Source: Mya arenaria
Lineage: Eukaryota; Mollusca; Bivalvia; Myida; Myidae
Reading direction: 5' to 3'
Length of the DNA: 64,000 bases
NCBI RefSeq assembly: GCF_026914265.1
Contig: NC_069135.1
Coordinates: forward strand, 6,341,001 to 6,405,000
The notes beneath the pieces are model-generated. The model worked only from the letters and a program-made list of their open reading frames with translations. It did no database searches and was not told where the DNA came from. Position 1 is the first letter of the stretch. Each line of letters starts with the position of its first letter. Positions 1 to 27,216 of this stretch are shown one piece after another. Made by a program: the position numbers and the translations under genes.

Positions 1-480
1 ATGGTGCCTTTGTTAATTTTCTGTCGTATATCGTACTGAAACCATGCATGAATAGGACCAGTTCTAAATGAACATGAATATGAAAATGTCATTCGAATAA
101 AAAAAAGTCAAACATTACACAAATTAGTTTATTTTTATTTATTTTTTTGAAATAAAATGCATATTTACAATCATCATAATGAGACAATGATTTTGAAACA
201 CGTGAAAATAAAACTTAAAACAGTTTTTATAGTCTTAAACTGTAAGCAGTGAGTCTTAAGTTTTGGCATCACCATTGATAACTTTAATACAATACAACTT
301 TGTTCAAAATGTTATTAAATTGATGCAGGAATTTTCAGAGTTTTTTCAGTTAACTATTCTTTAACAATGTCATGTAAAGTACATTCATGTTCAAATTATT
401 CACTCGATTCACCATTGAATAAACAATGATTATTTCAATAATTTTTAACAAATGAACACCACAGATCTATATCCAAAGTC
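1..480. other. RUVBL1 3' UTR and downstream flank
   Basis: This AT-rich stretch lies beyond the RUVBL1 stop codon on the minus strand. TTTATT runs at about 128-150 read as AATAAA on the minus strand and are the best candidates for the RUVBL1 polyadenylation signal. I see no other gene here. Confidence 0.5.
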
Positions 481-13241
<12,761 letters not shown>

Positions 13242-13355
13242 TCAAACCAGCTATTTGAAGTTCATTTTGACTTTGAATTGGATTAAAAACATTTATTTCA
13301 ATACGACTGAAAATGAAATAACTTTATCAAAATTACGACACCCGCTGTCCACGTA

Positions 13356-13394
13356 CGCATGCGCACATGCTTAGCAACAGTTTCCGTGTTTACA
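13356..13394 (+). promoter_or_regulatory. NRF1-like, RFX half-site and forkhead motif cluster
   Basis: Within 39 bp are CGCATGCGCAC (NRF1-like palindrome), TTAGCAAC (the right half of an RFX X-box; the left half is poor) and TGTTTACA (a full forkhead site). RFX and FOXJ1 are known to drive ciliary genes, and NRF1 motifs are typical of housekeeping promoters, so the cluster fits a divergent RUVBL1/CCDC146 promoter. Motif matches alone are weak evidence. Confidence 0.3.
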
Positions 13395-14420
13395 TGTCAT
13401 GGCGGACTTGGATGAAAAATTAATGAGAACAATGATTTTGGCGTAATAAAGAGTTTCTTGCACGCGACAATCAAACAGGTTGATACTTTTAGAGCAAATA
13501 GATAATTCCATGCAATTAATTTGGTGTGACATCAATTGCCTTTATTGTTTATTTTGAAAGTCTTATTTCGTAATTTTAAAAATATTGACAATCAACGATA
13601 CAGTAACAGTGTACTTTACTTAATACAGTAGTATTTCAAAAATAAAAATGATTCTCAAAACATTTTTATCAGCCTAGGGTAGTTGCTCAGGTGGGTAGTT
13701 AGCTTTTATGAAAATATTTTTTCTGTCACTTTAATTTATGCCCAGCCATTTATGATATATGCTTTTGTCCACCTATGTGTCGGTCACTTTGTTGTCCACT
13801 CTCAAGGTTCTGGCAATTATTTTTTTAATTATTTGTTTGCCACAAAAGCCGATTCTAATGAGTCTAACCCTCTCAAAAGGGACACCAGTATAACCTTAAG
13901 TTTTTACCCATGAAGTGGACTGCTTTCACTGTATGATGCCATCATAGATTTTAGTTTATAGATTCTCTACACACAGCCTTATAGTAAATTAAAATGCATA
14001 TTTCACCAATAGTTTAATAACAGTTGCTTTTTTTTAACATTTTCATAATATAAACTGATATAAAATATGCCAATATCATATGTTGAATGAACAATAAGAT
14101 TAAAACCTATGGGACCTTAAGTTTTTATTCACTTTAATCACCACAGTACATTTATTTGCCAATTTTTTTTTACCTTTATTAGATTTCTTTAAATCTGAGT
14201 AAAGAGCGTGTCAGACATCAATAAAATTAATTGTTTTAACTAATCACATGGTCTGCAATTTATAGCTTTTGAATAAATAATGTTATTCCTTTTTCACACT
14301 AAAAGAGAAGAGAAATCTGCAGCTTTTACATTCTCATCTTAATTTCTGTATATTCAGGCATTGCGATATTATACAATCATAATTTACTATCATAATACTT
14401 ATCATTTAAATAATTACAAA

Positions 14421-14581
14421 ATGGAGTGGCGTAAGAGAAAAAATAAAAAAAATCCAAAATTGGTTTACTTGCAAGAAAACATGGAGTTATTATCGGAATT
14501 TGACCATAAGATATTTGAATTTATGTTTCGCAGTCAAAAGAATGATATCAGTTGTGAGATAAAGCATTGGTTTAAGGATCT
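14421..14581 (+). other. Possible alternative 5' exon of CCDC146
   Basis: An ATG-led reading frame (MEWRKRKNKKNPKLVYLQ...) of 53 codons plus 2 nt runs into a consensus donor at 14582 (GATCT|GTAAGT). Splicing to the acceptor at 14892 keeps the frame into the canonical ATG at 14900. It may therefore be an N-terminal extension or simply 5' leader. Human CCDC146 has no matching segment, and the canonical start already gives the usual length. Confidence 0.3.
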
Positions 14582-14899
14582 GTAAGTAGCCTGCAAATAC
14601 ATCGTCAGGACTGTATGTCCACTTATGCATAGCATATTCACAAAATGATATCTATATCTTGTTTGTGTGTTATTCAGTGTCAAAAGATTTTTCTTCATAC
14701 TATTTTCTTACTTTGTAAATTGAAACATTTTTTTTTATTTATTTGTTTCAGTCTTTTATACAAAATATATTATTAAAATATTTAAAAATAATATTTTTTT
14801 ATCTTTAGTTTTTCTGCCCTTATAAAATTCAGCATACATATATCATAATTTCCATAATTCAAATAGCTTATTTAAGCATGTTATGATTTTAGATCAAAA

Positions 14900-17800
14900 A
14901 TGAGTGATCCTGGGGCGGGGGAGAGGGGGGAAGGGTCCCCTGACGTGCTTGAGTATGCGGCCCCTATTTCTGCCCAGCCCCCTAAAGTTGTCCACCAGGA
15001 GGAGAGCCAGGTTGAGGTCTCAGCCAGCCCCGCCTTCCAGAGTCTTGATGAGGTTGGTTAATTTTATGCATACTATTAAGTGTTTTAATGATTCCATTTA
15101 TTAGAATCACGGCATGATTAATTACATTGCTTATCATTGAAGTGTAGACTCTGTAGATTGTTGTGTTTTTTTGGTATGTTCATTTCTGAAATAAGAAAAT
15201 GGATCATAACAATGTTGTAAAGAAAAATAGCAGTATAAGCAATTTACAATCATTTCAGCTATTTCACGAAGGAAAGCTCACAGGAACAAAGGTGGCCTAT
15301 CTAAAAGCAAAATACACAGAGCTTCATGAGATGCTCAAAAGGTAACTTTTAGTGTGTTTAACTTGTCAGAGCAGTTTATTGATTTATGACTTGTCTGTTG
15401 TTGTTTTTTAATTCATGTATGTCAACATGAACCAAACACTTTCATTCGCTTTAAAACTTAATTATTTAATGTGCACAGTGACAATATGAGACAGCTTGCG
15501 AGTGGATTAAGAGTTATGGAACTGAAAATCACACTCAAGACAGTGGGAGCTGGGAGGATAACTTTATTCAAAATGTTCATGTTTGATAGTTCTGCTTGTG
15601 TTCTTTATACTTTTGGCTCTCAGTCTTTTTATTACCTTGTGAAATCTCAAAATGATTTAATATAAAAATTATTTCATCAATTTCAGCACTCGTGACAGTG
15701 AAGCCAGTTTACTTAAGCAGGCTAAGGAGTGTGCGGCAGAGTTGGAACGTCAACGCTCTGAGCTTGAAAGGGCAGATAACTTCCCTGACAGCTCTAACAC
15801 AGAAGTCTCAAAGCTCCGACAGCAGCTACTGAAGTACAACAATGACCTGAAACAGGCACAGGAGAGGCAGTATCAGCAGGAATACCAGATTGAGATGTAA
15901 GGAGGAAATTTGGCTCTATAATTTGTGATTGAAGACTAGATAAAAATTTGGGTAAATGTCATATGGTACCATGCAGCATAAAAGTATACATGGTAGTGCT
16001 ACATTACCTGATCTAGCATTTAACCAACAAAATGTGCTTTGTGTAAAATTAATTTTTCAACAGCTGTATTAGATCCAAAACTCAATTGTTAAATAACTTT
16101 TTCATATTTTTTGTTTGTATCATATTGGAAAGCATTTTCTTATATTAGAATGGTAAACAGTAGGCAGAGCAGACTAGCCATGCAATAAGTAGCGTGCAGA
16201 TGCAGATAATTTTAAGTTTTATTTCAATAACTCAGAATAGTTGTCCTATTACTAGATGTAATCTCTCAATATGATATTCAACTGGGATGCTTGTAAGACT
16301 CGACATTTGATAATGTATTATTAAGGAGCAATGGAAGTTCAGAAGTCAATAAAGAGTTATGATTTATTATTTTCAGTTCTACAGAGGAAAAGAAACTTAT
16401 GGAAAGAGAATATGCAAGAATGCCCAAGGCAGGGGTAAGGAATAAATGCTTTTCTATGATATTTTCAAGCTTAGTTAATGCATGTTTAAATTCAAACCAT
16501 CTCATTTATATTGTAAGCAAACATTATTCAAAAATTTAGTATCAATCACTTTAAATCCCTGTGGAAATGTTCAAAATGGCTAACAGGACTTAACATGCAG
16601 AAGCATTTTAATCAACATTCCTAAAAATATCCACTTTCCTAGAATGTACCATGCTTATATAAATGTACAATATATTGTATTGTATTGAAAATCAGAATAA
16701 AAGCTTGATGTCTAAACTCTGAGCTAACACAAATTATTTCATTACTTTTAAAGTTAAGTTCATGTAGTTTTTACATGTAATAACTAATTAAATAAACATG
16801 ATTTAAAAAGGGATAGAAAAACCATCTGATCCACAACAGATTACAATATAGTAATATTTTTAACCAAAGGAGATTGAGAAGAAGATGAAGGAACTTCAAG
16901 CGGCATGTGATGACATGAAGAAGGAGATTGTGCAGCGTCAACTCGAGACTAAGACATTACGTGAGGACCTTGACAACTCCACGCGCCAGGTGAAAAAGGA
17001 CCAGCAGGAATATGAGAAGGAACAGGAGAAAATGGAGAATCTTAAGGTTTGTGTTTGTAAAGCAAGTTTTATCACAGCTTCTGTTAGTATAAATGTGCAG
17101 CTTTATTGGTTGTGATTTTATTCTTTATCAAAGTAACTGGGATTGTCATGTTTTAGTCGGTTTGAAAGTTATATTATTAAAGCGTTCTTCTTGTGGATAA
17201 AGAATTTTTATATCACCGATAGCATGTCTATAAATGGTTGACTGACATTAACTAATTTCAATCATTCATTTACTGTCTGTGTACGTGTCCAAACAGTTTT
17301 ATAGTTGTTTTTAGTACTAGATTGCATCTTAAAGTAACTAAATGAGAGAGCATGCGTCATGTCATGTCATGGAAACCTTTGCTCCGCAAACCAACACAAC
17401 AGTAAAGCCTTTATCCCTGTACTCCAATGTTAAAAGTTTTCAATAAACTGCCATTTATAGTGTGGTTGTTTGCCTTTTCTAGGGCGAGCTGGTCCAAGTA
17501 AACACAGTTCCAAACCAAATTGCAAAAGAGGCAGACAAAATCAACAGAAAGAATAAGTAAGTGAAGCCATATTATATTCACTTCAGACTTTAATATGAAT
17601 TTGCATCCATATGTACAGATGTAATAAATGTCCTTATCTTATATGTATAGTATATAAACTTCATAAACTTGGTGTTGCACAATGTTTAATCCCCCTGTAT
17701 TCCCTCCTGTCATTGATGTTTTACGTTCTATAAGAATGTCAGCATGAAAAGAGATTTTGCGTTATTAAAGTTTTAGTTAACATGCCAATAAAATCTCTTC

Positions 17801-20800
17801 AGAATAGTTTTCATAAAAAAATGGCAGTAAGATAATTGGTATTGCTTTTAGATAATGGAATTTCCAATGATTTTTTAGGTGGTGCCTAGTATAGTATGCA
17901 AATATCTTTGAAATCCATCTTACTTCACAGATCAATATGCAGTACCTGAATGAACCATTGATGTTTCAAACATTCTAATCAGGGAAACATGTTTGATTTC
18001 CGAGATCCAAAGGAATTTTATACAAACACAACATAGAATATAGCAATTTTAAAGCTCACTTATTCAGGTTTCACAAACCCAATGGAAATGGCATAAATAA
18101 AATCCCAGGCCCCAATTTCTTGAAGAATCATAAGCCCAACAAGCTTAAGTATCTTATATCATATAGCAAAATACTTACTTAAATATGATTCTACAAAATT
18201 AAACATATTTTAATCGTGATTATGTCAAAGATAATTTCCTTTAATTTAAAGTCTCGAAACTCCTCAAATTTAAATGGGATTATTACACAACTTAAACCAA
18301 AACAAAATAATGTGGAAAGCTTTATTCTGTTATAAGGTACTTAAGATTGTTGATGGAAATTCAGGGACCTGATTTTTAAATCATTCTTACCCTCTTGTTA
18401 GTGAGCTGGTGACCCAACTGCAAGAATATGAGAAGGAGTTCCAGGACATGGTTGCACAGAAGCGCAATGTTGAAAACAAGCTACGTGGGCTGGAGGAAGA
18501 GAAATATGACATGGACAACGAGGTGGAGAAACAGAAACAAGCACTCAATGATAAGGATAGAGAGATGGAGGTGTTACAGAAGGATTATGAGTACGCCAAA
18601 GACCGGGAGGCGGTGCTTATGGGAGACAGGTAGGGAATGAGATATTTTTACATGTGGGCTTCATTAATTCCCTGTTTCTGTTTACAAATATTCCATATTC
18701 AGGTGTCTTAACAGTTGATAATGGATGTAGAAACTCTGTTGACTACTCAGTAATGCACTATATTACATTGTGCATTTATTGTCATATAAATCAAACAACT
18801 TATGCATTTTGTGCGTGGCCTGTTACTGTTACAACACTGATACATTTGCTATTTCCCAAATAAAAAAATAAGACTTTGTTGAAAGGTTTAAAAATTGCCA
18901 TAAGTTTACGAATTAGTTTTTTTGTTTCACAGTCCATCTCTTGATATGTTATGATGTTACCAGTGGAATACACCATATATTATACAAATATGTTGCCACA
19001 TCAAAGTTGTTAATAAACTTCTCAATAATTTCTGGTCAAACTATATATGCCATTAAACATAGATTAACTAAGCTTTTTCCAAATTTAAATAAATAATAAA
19101 AACAAATACATCAAATTATAATTCCAGGGCGACCTTAGATTTGAACCTACGACACATACACCTAGAAAAGAAGAATGCCCACGATATCCATTCAAGAAAA
19201 ATGCGAGAAAAAGATCGCGACCTCAGAAATATGAAGAAAGCAGAACTTCAGCTTAGAGTGGCAGAAGAAAATCTCAATCATAATAAATTGATTTATGAGA
19301 AAATGAAATCTCAGGTAAGGGGTTTATTACCACTGTTTATACATGAGTGCTCTACTGCGTGTGTATAATTAATATCATGCTGGTTGCAGGTGACATAACT
19401 GTTTCATACAATGTACAATAAAGAGTGTGTGGTATAATTGAATAGCATTGTGTCAGTTATCTTGGCGGTAGCAAGTAGAAAGTTATGCCCATTCTACTTG
19501 TTGCCATCTGATATGGGATTGAAGACAAAATCAAAGAAAACAATTTCAAACATGGTACAACATGTACATGCAAAACAGAAATCATTTACTTAGTATTTTT
19601 GACTTGCAACTTTACAAGTTGTAATCACAATCAATGATTTACCTAGATCTGTCATAAATGTATCCTGTCACCGAATTTTAAGTCCCAAAGTACCTTTTTC
19701 GGGTGAAAATATTGACAATAATACTTCCATTATTTACCAGTAGAACAAAACATTGATATTTGGTCAAAATCGAAGCTTGCAACGTTGGGGCAAAAGACCT
19801 ATGATGCGACTCATCTGGTGATAATTTTTACCCAAGATACATAACTCTGAAATATTTTATTCTTTTACCAGGTTGACTCACTGCCAAAGGATGATGGGAC
19901 TGCCATAAAGAAGCGGGAAGAACTGCAGAAGGAGGTTGAACAGACAAAGAGGGCTCTCGCTCAACAGGTAATGGCTTATGTTGTGTCACTACCATCGATG
20001 AAATAAATCTATCAGACCAACAAGTCCAGATTCTTACATTACCTCATGGTTAATGAAATTGAGCTAATCATCACCACAGTGGCCCATTATTGTACACACA
20101 TTCATTTAGTTGGTCCATAACATTGCTTGTAATTGTAAAATTTCCAATACCTTTTTGTAAAATACACTTTAAAAAGCTTGAATATGTTATCTTTAAATGG
20201 TCTTTGGGCTCATTTTTTAGCTTGACTATTCGAAGAAAAGGTGGGCTATACTACTCGCCCCAGCGTCGGCGTCGGCGTCGGCGTCTGGTTAAAGTTTTAG
20301 GGCAAGTTGGGATTTTCACTTAAAACTCAAATACTTATCATTCAATTGAGTAAATACTTCACACATTATTTATAAATAACTTCTATACCCTTTGTTCAAT
20401 TGATTTAATACTTCACACAGTTGTTCAGGACCATCACAGAATGAGGTTACATAACTCCATATTATCCTTAATACAAGTTATGGCCCCTGATTGACTTAGG
20501 TTAAAGTTTTAGGGTAGGTTGGAATTTTCACTTAAAACTCCAATACCATTTATTCAATTGACTTAATACTTCACACAGTTATTCAGAGCCATCACATAAT
20601 GAGGTTAGATAACTCCATATTATATTTTATACAATTTATGGCCCTTGATTGACTATTGGACTTAGGTTAAAGTTTTAGGGCAGGTTGGGATATTTATTAA
20701 TAACTTCTATACCCTTCATTCAATTGACTTAATACTTCACACAATTGTTCAGGACCATCACCCAATGAGGTTACATAACTCCATATCCTTAATAAAAGTT

Positions 20801-23800
20801 ATGGCCCCTGATTGACTTAGGTTAAAGTTTTAGGCAAGTAAAAGTTAAGGGCAAGTTGGGATTTTAATAAAAAAACTTCTCCTGGTATACCTTTCATTCA
20901 ATGCTCTTAATGAAATTCAAAATTATTTACGACCATCTTACAACAAGAAACATAACTCCATTTTAACCCTAAATACAAATTATGTCCCTTGCATATATAT
21001 ATATTTTTTAAATTTCTTTTGACAGGCGCATTTTTACATTCTTAACCAGTTTTTTACCAAGGGAAAACAAGGAGGGCTATACTATTTGGCCATTGAATTT
21101 TTATTATTTTTTTTTTTTATTATTTTTTTTTTTATTTCTTTTGAAAGGCATATTTGTATATTCTTTACCACATTTTCATAATGGGAAATCAAGTTAATTG
21201 AATGACTTGCGTCATTTTTCGGGTGGTGGGAGGGCAGCATCAAAGTCACCTTATGTTTTGTTAGGTTTGACATAAATAGACCAAACTTGGTAATATTACA
21301 TTGTTATTGTATTCACTTCTATGTCAAAGCGGCCAAGTAGAGCACCCTGTCTTACGACGGCTCTTGTTTAAGATAAGAATCCACTTTGTTGAGTTGGACT
21401 GAAATGGTGCATTACATTCTTTTGTGACATTAATATAAAATAAACTGCTTGCAACACTGTTATCCATGCTTTTTTCAGAACTCTCTGACTGCTGTGGAGC
21501 ATGTAAAACTGGAGGCTAGCGCAGCTGAAGAACAGAATCTGTTGTATGAACAATCTGACCTCCGTATTGAGGTGGTTGAACTCACCAGACTTGCTGCTAT
21601 CAAGGTATTTGGTCTGCGGAGGGGTCTCTTGGGATTAATAAAGATGGAAAAATGTCTTAAGCCTGTTTGCAAAGACGGCTACAGAAATTAGATTACATTA
21701 ATTATTTACATTAGTGTATCACCCTGTCAGAATGCAGTAATGAGAGGAATAATTGTCTTACTGTAAGAACTCATACCCTATGTTAAATTAGTTTTCGTTT
21801 ATGTGGCCTTTTATGTTCTGCTGCAGATTATACATTATTAACAGATTGGATATTTTTCAACAATTATCTGTAAAAAAAATGTGTTGGTAGTTCATTATAA
21901 TGAGAAACAAGTAATAAAATATTAAACAACATCTTTACCCTTACCCTGTCAGGCTGATGAGCGTGAACAGAAGGCTCGTGACTTTATGCGTGCAGAGATG
22001 CGTTACCACAAGGCCGTAGAGGACCTGAAAACGAAACAGCTCCTCATACAGGACCATGAGAAAAAACACAAAGAAATGCAGATCAAGTAGGGGTCTTTTT
22101 ATTGATGAATTAAGGGGTGATTTCTGATTATTTATTTTTTTGAGGAAGATTTACATTTCGAAAAAGAGCTTGTTTTCTAATGTAATTTATAAAAGTGTGC
22201 ATATTTGAAGCAAGAATTGATCAGCATGAATTTGTTCATTAAAGTATTATAATATAGTAGCCGCCTTTTCTTGCACAATTATTTTTTATCATCACTCTTT
22301 CTATTTTTATGCTGCTTTAATATATTTTATTTTTTTAACATTATAAATGTCTAGTTCAGCTGTTTTGGCTTAAAATTTGATAAAAAAATGTCACAATTGT
22401 ACATATGTATGCATTGTATCTCAGGTTGAAGGACTTTGCTAAGCTGTATGATGTTATAAAGAATGAGCGAAACAAGTGTGTGAACCTAATCCAGACAAGT
22501 ACTCAGAAGGCTGCTGAGATGAGGGAGAAAATCAAGATCCTGCAGAACGAGATTGAAATCCTACGCACTGCAGTCACACAAAAAGATAGGTAAATATGCG
22601 GAACATGTTAATTATATATATATTCCAAGTTTTACTCCTTAGGTTTTGAAACTAGTTAATTTAATTCAGATTACTTTGAATAATTTTGCAAACCCCTCCT
22701 CCAGATACTTACAAAAACAGAGGTTGAAACACATGAACAGCGTTGTTATGAGAGACAGTTTACGGAATGAGGTTGCAAAGCAACAGAGAATAGAAGAAGA
22801 AATGCATGACAAGCGAGATCAGCAGAAGATGGACATCGGGAAGCTCAACATGATGATCAACTCGGCCGAAGAACAGATGACGAAGCTAAGAAACCGATAT
22901 GAGAAGGCCATTACTCACAGAAATGAAAGGTTAGAAATTCTTTTAAGAAGATTTAGGGGAATAGCAATATCAAATCAAATGTAAAGGCCTATCTGGATAG
23001 GGGTTCCGAAGAATAGTTCTATAGTGCCTATATGGAGCTACACCAGTGGTTTCCATGAAAGAATGAAACATTTTAAAGCTTTTTGCCTTTTAAGTTCTTC
23101 TAATGAAACATTTTTTGTGTGATATAAAACAGATTTATTTGTTCAAAATAATAAGTCTGCAACTTTAAATATTTTCATTTTACTTCAGGGGCATTAAATT
23201 GATAGAACGGAATGAAGAGGTCTGCATTTTCTATGAAAAGGTCAACATTCAAGGTCAGTCAATCTTTTTGTTTTTGTATTTGCAATGAATTCTGTTGTGT
23301 TGTTGTTGATTTCATTAATCAAAGAAGGATCAATGTTTATTATACACTTAATACTTCTGATGAAAAACCAGTTACACTTCTTCAAGCCTTTAAGATAGTA
23401 TCTAATTGTTATCTGTAATTGTTATCTGTAATTACTTCCCTAGAATTTACACCCATATTTTCCATTAACATTACAGACCAGATGATCCGTAATGGCTCAG
23501 TAGAACTACAGGCTCGTGAGGAAGAGATCCGCTTCATTAAGATGCAGCAGAATGAGGAGAATCGATCCATCGCCGTCCTCCGTGCTCAGCTGCCCAACAA
23601 GACAAGCCTAGAACAGGATCTAGTCACACTACAAATACAGGTATAAAGCACTCCTTATTTCAGATGTCATATAGCTTTGTCTGACAGTATAACATGACCA
23701 GAAACCTTAATCTCAAAGGCAAAATGCCCACAAAGTATTATCAATAAAGCCATAAAAATAGTTTTATCATATTAAAGTTTGTTTCAATTTCTAGAATATT

Positions 23801-25813
23801 TCAGTATAAGATATCAGTGAAGTTTGAAGTTTACCTGATTTTTTATTTTATATCATTTTTTGCTAATTTCATAATTTAATATTTTTATAATAAAAAAAAT
23901 GGATTTACAGGTATCTCTTCAATATTTAAAAAATGTAATAAGTTGATTACTACTTCCTTTTGATATTGCATCAATATCCTTCTTTATCTCACAACTTACC
24001 TCCCCTGTTGCCTTGTTACAGCTGCAGCAGTGCCAGGACCGAATGTTGGAGCTGGAGAAACAGCTGGAAAACCCGTATGACGAGAGTCGTGTCAGATATC
24101 TCGAGGGTAAAGACCTACCGCCTGCTGAGATGCACGAGAAAATTGAAGATGTGAGTATAAGCCTTGTTTCAAAATGGGGAATATGAGGGTGAGAATTTAA
24201 AATGTACAACTTCTGAACAGAGAGAAGCTGGGTGTAATTCATTTAAGAAAATGGACAAGCGCCAAACAAAATAAATGTATATGAAGGCTTTTAACAGCAA
24301 GATTTAGGCAGTAATCACTCACTTTTGTGAGCATCCAACATTCATTTTTTGTTGGATTCATGACAATGGTAATACAAGTACTAGATATTAATAGCTTTAA
24401 AAATCTTAATGACAGTTCTCTTTCCTGATTCCAGTTGGAGACTCGGCTGTCAGAGAAGGAGGAGCAGTTACTGGAGAAGGACCTTGTGTTTGAGCAAGTC
24501 ACACGGCTGGTGGGTCGGGTACGGAACAGGGCGGAGACTGGCAAAGACGATACATTAGACCTCGCAAAGAAGGTAGGTAGTTTACTGTGTAGATATTATT
24601 AAATATATCAGAATTATTGTGTAATCATTGTTCATATTGTTAAAAAAAGGAATAACTTTATTCAAAAGGGAATATTTACATTAATATGTTATGTAAGGTT
24701 TACAGTTCTTAAATAACCTAATAAATAGAACTGTATTATGTTCATTAGAATTAATATTCAATAAAACAATTACAACATGATCTAAATACTCAATAAGTAT
24801 AGTACTTGGATAAGTTAAATAGAATGCCCAAGATCTTAAAACTGGTTTATCACAATCTTTTAGGTAAATGAGCTTCAAGCCCGGATCAAGGACACAACCC
24901 GTAAGATGATGGCAATGGTTTCGGAGGTCTCAATGAACCAGGCAAATGCTATGAAGCTCCAACAGTCGCTGAAGGAGCGAGAGTCAGACCTTGAACAGTG
25001 CTACATCCGCATGGAAAAGGGCGAACCACCGAGTGAAGAGATCGAGAGGTTGTGGCTGAAGTTGCTCCGTGATGAAGAGAGGCGAATCTTTGATCAGGAG
25101 GAGAAGAGACTGGTAAGTGCTTTAGCTATTTTGTTACAATCTTATTAGAATTATGTAGTGATGTCCTGACCCACAAACCGCATTATTAATAATGCCTTCA
25201 GATCCCAATAGCGTAACATTATAAGTATTTGGAATTTGATTGTGTCGAGATTGAATTGGATATGATAATGTTGTTGATGACAAAAGGCAGGCCTAATTGC
25301 TGGGTGGTTTGTTCAATTATTGATTTGTACTTCAGGGAGTTAAATCATTGTGAATTTTGTAATAGTATGGAGTCCATACTATAGACATACATTTAAAATA
25401 TTTTTTGAATATCAGGAACACTAAACTTTCTGGTCAATGCAAGAAAAAAGCCCTTGACAGTGTCCCAATTCTATCTATATACTTGTCAGTAAAAATGTAA
25501 AAAACAAACAAAGGAAGAAGGCAGGTGTGCATTTGTGTTGATAATGATGTAGCTGCTCTTTTCATTCAAAATGAATATGACCTCTCACCTGATTATCTCG
25601 CCCTTGCAGATAGAGGAAGAGGAGGAGCAGTACCAGATAGCTGGTGGGGTAACGACGACTGCCGAGCCCCGACCCAATGCCTACATCCCTGATGATGACA
25701 GCGAGCTTCCTATCCCGCGCCCGTATGGCAAACATGCCCCCTTCAAGCCCAACGAGCAGGGCTCAACCATGCGGCATATCAGGAAACCTGTGCCTAAGCC
25801 CATTGAGATATAG
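14900..25813 (+). CDS. CCDC146: Coiled-coil domain-containing protein 146 (MBO2 homologue), complete, 19 coding exons
   Basis: Exons: 14900-15052, 15259-15341, 15687-15896, 16377-16434, 16870-17046, 17483-17556, 18402-18629, 19128-19314, 19872-19967, 21479-21604, 21953-22086, 22425-22589, 22705-22929, 23189-23253, 23477-23640, 24022-24150, 24435-24572, 24864-25112, 25610-25813. Phases close to 2865 nt, 954 aa (human 955). After a variable acidic N-terminus come [15 protein letters not shown], then near-continuous heptad coiled coil rich in E, K, Q and R (about residues 60-860). The conserved tail is [31 protein letters not shown]. The family binds centrioles and axonemal microtubules. Chlamydomonas MBO2 is needed for the normal flagellar waveform, and mammalian loss gives sperm flagellum defects. 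The start is the ATG just inside the exon at 14893, chosen because the residue count before the conserved SPAF segment matches human. No break was seen. Confidence 0.96.
20219..21368 (+). mobile_element. AGCTYGACTATTCGAAG-type non-autonomous element (CCDC146 intron 9)
   Basis: It begins AGCTTGACTATTCGAAG, followed by TATACTACTCGCCCC and a GGCGTC microsatellite (20262-20284). It holds several degenerate copies of a unit with GGTTAAAGTTTTAGGG (20288, 20511, 20670, 20820) and ends ACGGCTCTTGTTT. The same ends recur in five other places in this window. It is non-coding. It shares the CTCTTGTT/AACAAGAG end with the pearl-like elements, so it may belong to a related group. Confidence 0.6.
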
Positions 25814-25977
25814 GCTTGCCAGACTTGTGTGAATGGAGGTTCAATTGTGACAGTGGAAATACAAGTGTGTGTGGTACATTGTATAATTCACTGAAATTCA
25901 TGGTGCATGGTGCAACTGTGAACGATGTTTAAATGGAGAAAAAAAGGAAAACTTTCAATTTATGGTGTTCTTTTTGC

Positions 25978-26334
25978 ATTAAAGAAACAAACAATGTAAT
26001 TTCTATTGTTGTTTTGAATTCCCTTTAAATGACAATTCTGTTGATAAATATTCTTAAAATACAAAATTGAAATAAAGTTTGAACGTTTTTTATTTAAATT
26101 GAATAATAAGCCTTCTGTGATAAATTTCAAGTCTAAACAAATGAAAACATATATGCTTTGTAAGTTATTTATTTAGCTTATGTCAATGCAGTTGGTACAA
26201 ATTATCGTCATATAATTGTGTTTTTGTTATTCTATTTTTATGAATAGCATCTGTTATATATTGTGTATCAGTGTATTCATCTTTGATTTTCCCATTAGAA
26301 GATGCATTTGAGATGTTTACATTTCATTAATAAA
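25978..26334 (+). terminator. CCDC146: CCDC146 polyadenylation signals
   Basis: Past the TAG stop at 25811-25813 there are ATTAAA (25978), AATAAA (26071) and AATAAA (26329). Which one is used cannot be told from sequence. Confidence 0.5.
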
Positions 26335-26519
26335 GAACATTTAAAATTTTATAATTTGAGTTTTCTTTCCTGCTTTTCTGTGAAATATTAAGTTTTATCA
26401 AAGGAATAACAACTTAAAATTGCCTTTAAGACCAATCGTTGTTACTTTCCTTAGTTCAAAATTGAGTACCTAACCTCTCAAACAGCAAAATAGTATGTAC
26501 AAAAAATATTTGATATTAA

Positions 26520-27216
26520 ACAACAGAGGACAGCGTGCTCAACTAAGTCTTAACACCGCTTTGTCTTAGAAATGAATGCATAAATGATGTAGTATGTGCC
26601 TGTCAAAAACAATTAAAAAAAATAAAATTCAAATGAAAATTTCAAAATCAATATTAAGTAAGTGCCATAATTTTTTGGGATACCGCAATATGGAGTTATC
26701 TAACCTAATTCTGTGATGGCCATGAACAACAGTGTGAAGTCCATTTATTTAAAGGCTATTTCATATCAGAGTTAAAACCCAACTAGGACTAAGATCTTTC
26801 AATCAAGGGCCATTACTTGCACTTTGTGTAAAGTGGAGTTACGTTACGTAATTGTTTGATTGCCATTAACAATTATGTGGAGAATGAAGTCAATTGAATT
26901 AAGAGTATGAAATTTATTAATGAAAATCCCAATTTGCCCTAAAGCTTGAACCAAATGGCGGACATATGGTAAAATGTCCTTAAATGTTAACCTAAGTTCC
27001 TAAGTTAATTAAGGGGTTAATTTCTATTAAGGATGATATGGCGTTATGTTACCTAATTGTATGATGGTTCTGAACTACCGGTACTTTGTGAAGTATGAGG
27101 TGAATCGATTGAAGGGTATTGTAATTATAAGTAAAAATGCCAACTTGCCCTAAAGCTTGAAATGGGCGCTAACGCTGGGGAGAGTGGTTTTCTTGAAGTT
27201 AAAAGCTGGAACATTA
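26520..27216 (-). mobile_element. Degenerate reverse-oriented copy of the CTATTCGAAG-type element
   Basis: Read on the minus strand it shows the same internal phrases as 20219-21368: TTAAGGACATTT-like tracts, repeated TGGAGTTA/ATAACTCCA units and GCGTTAGCGCCC near one end. The other end has ACAGAGGACAGCGTGCTC, like the GACAGCGCGCTC end at 57537. It lies between the 3' ends of CCDC146 and ACTR8. It is too diverged for exact borders. Confidence 0.45.
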
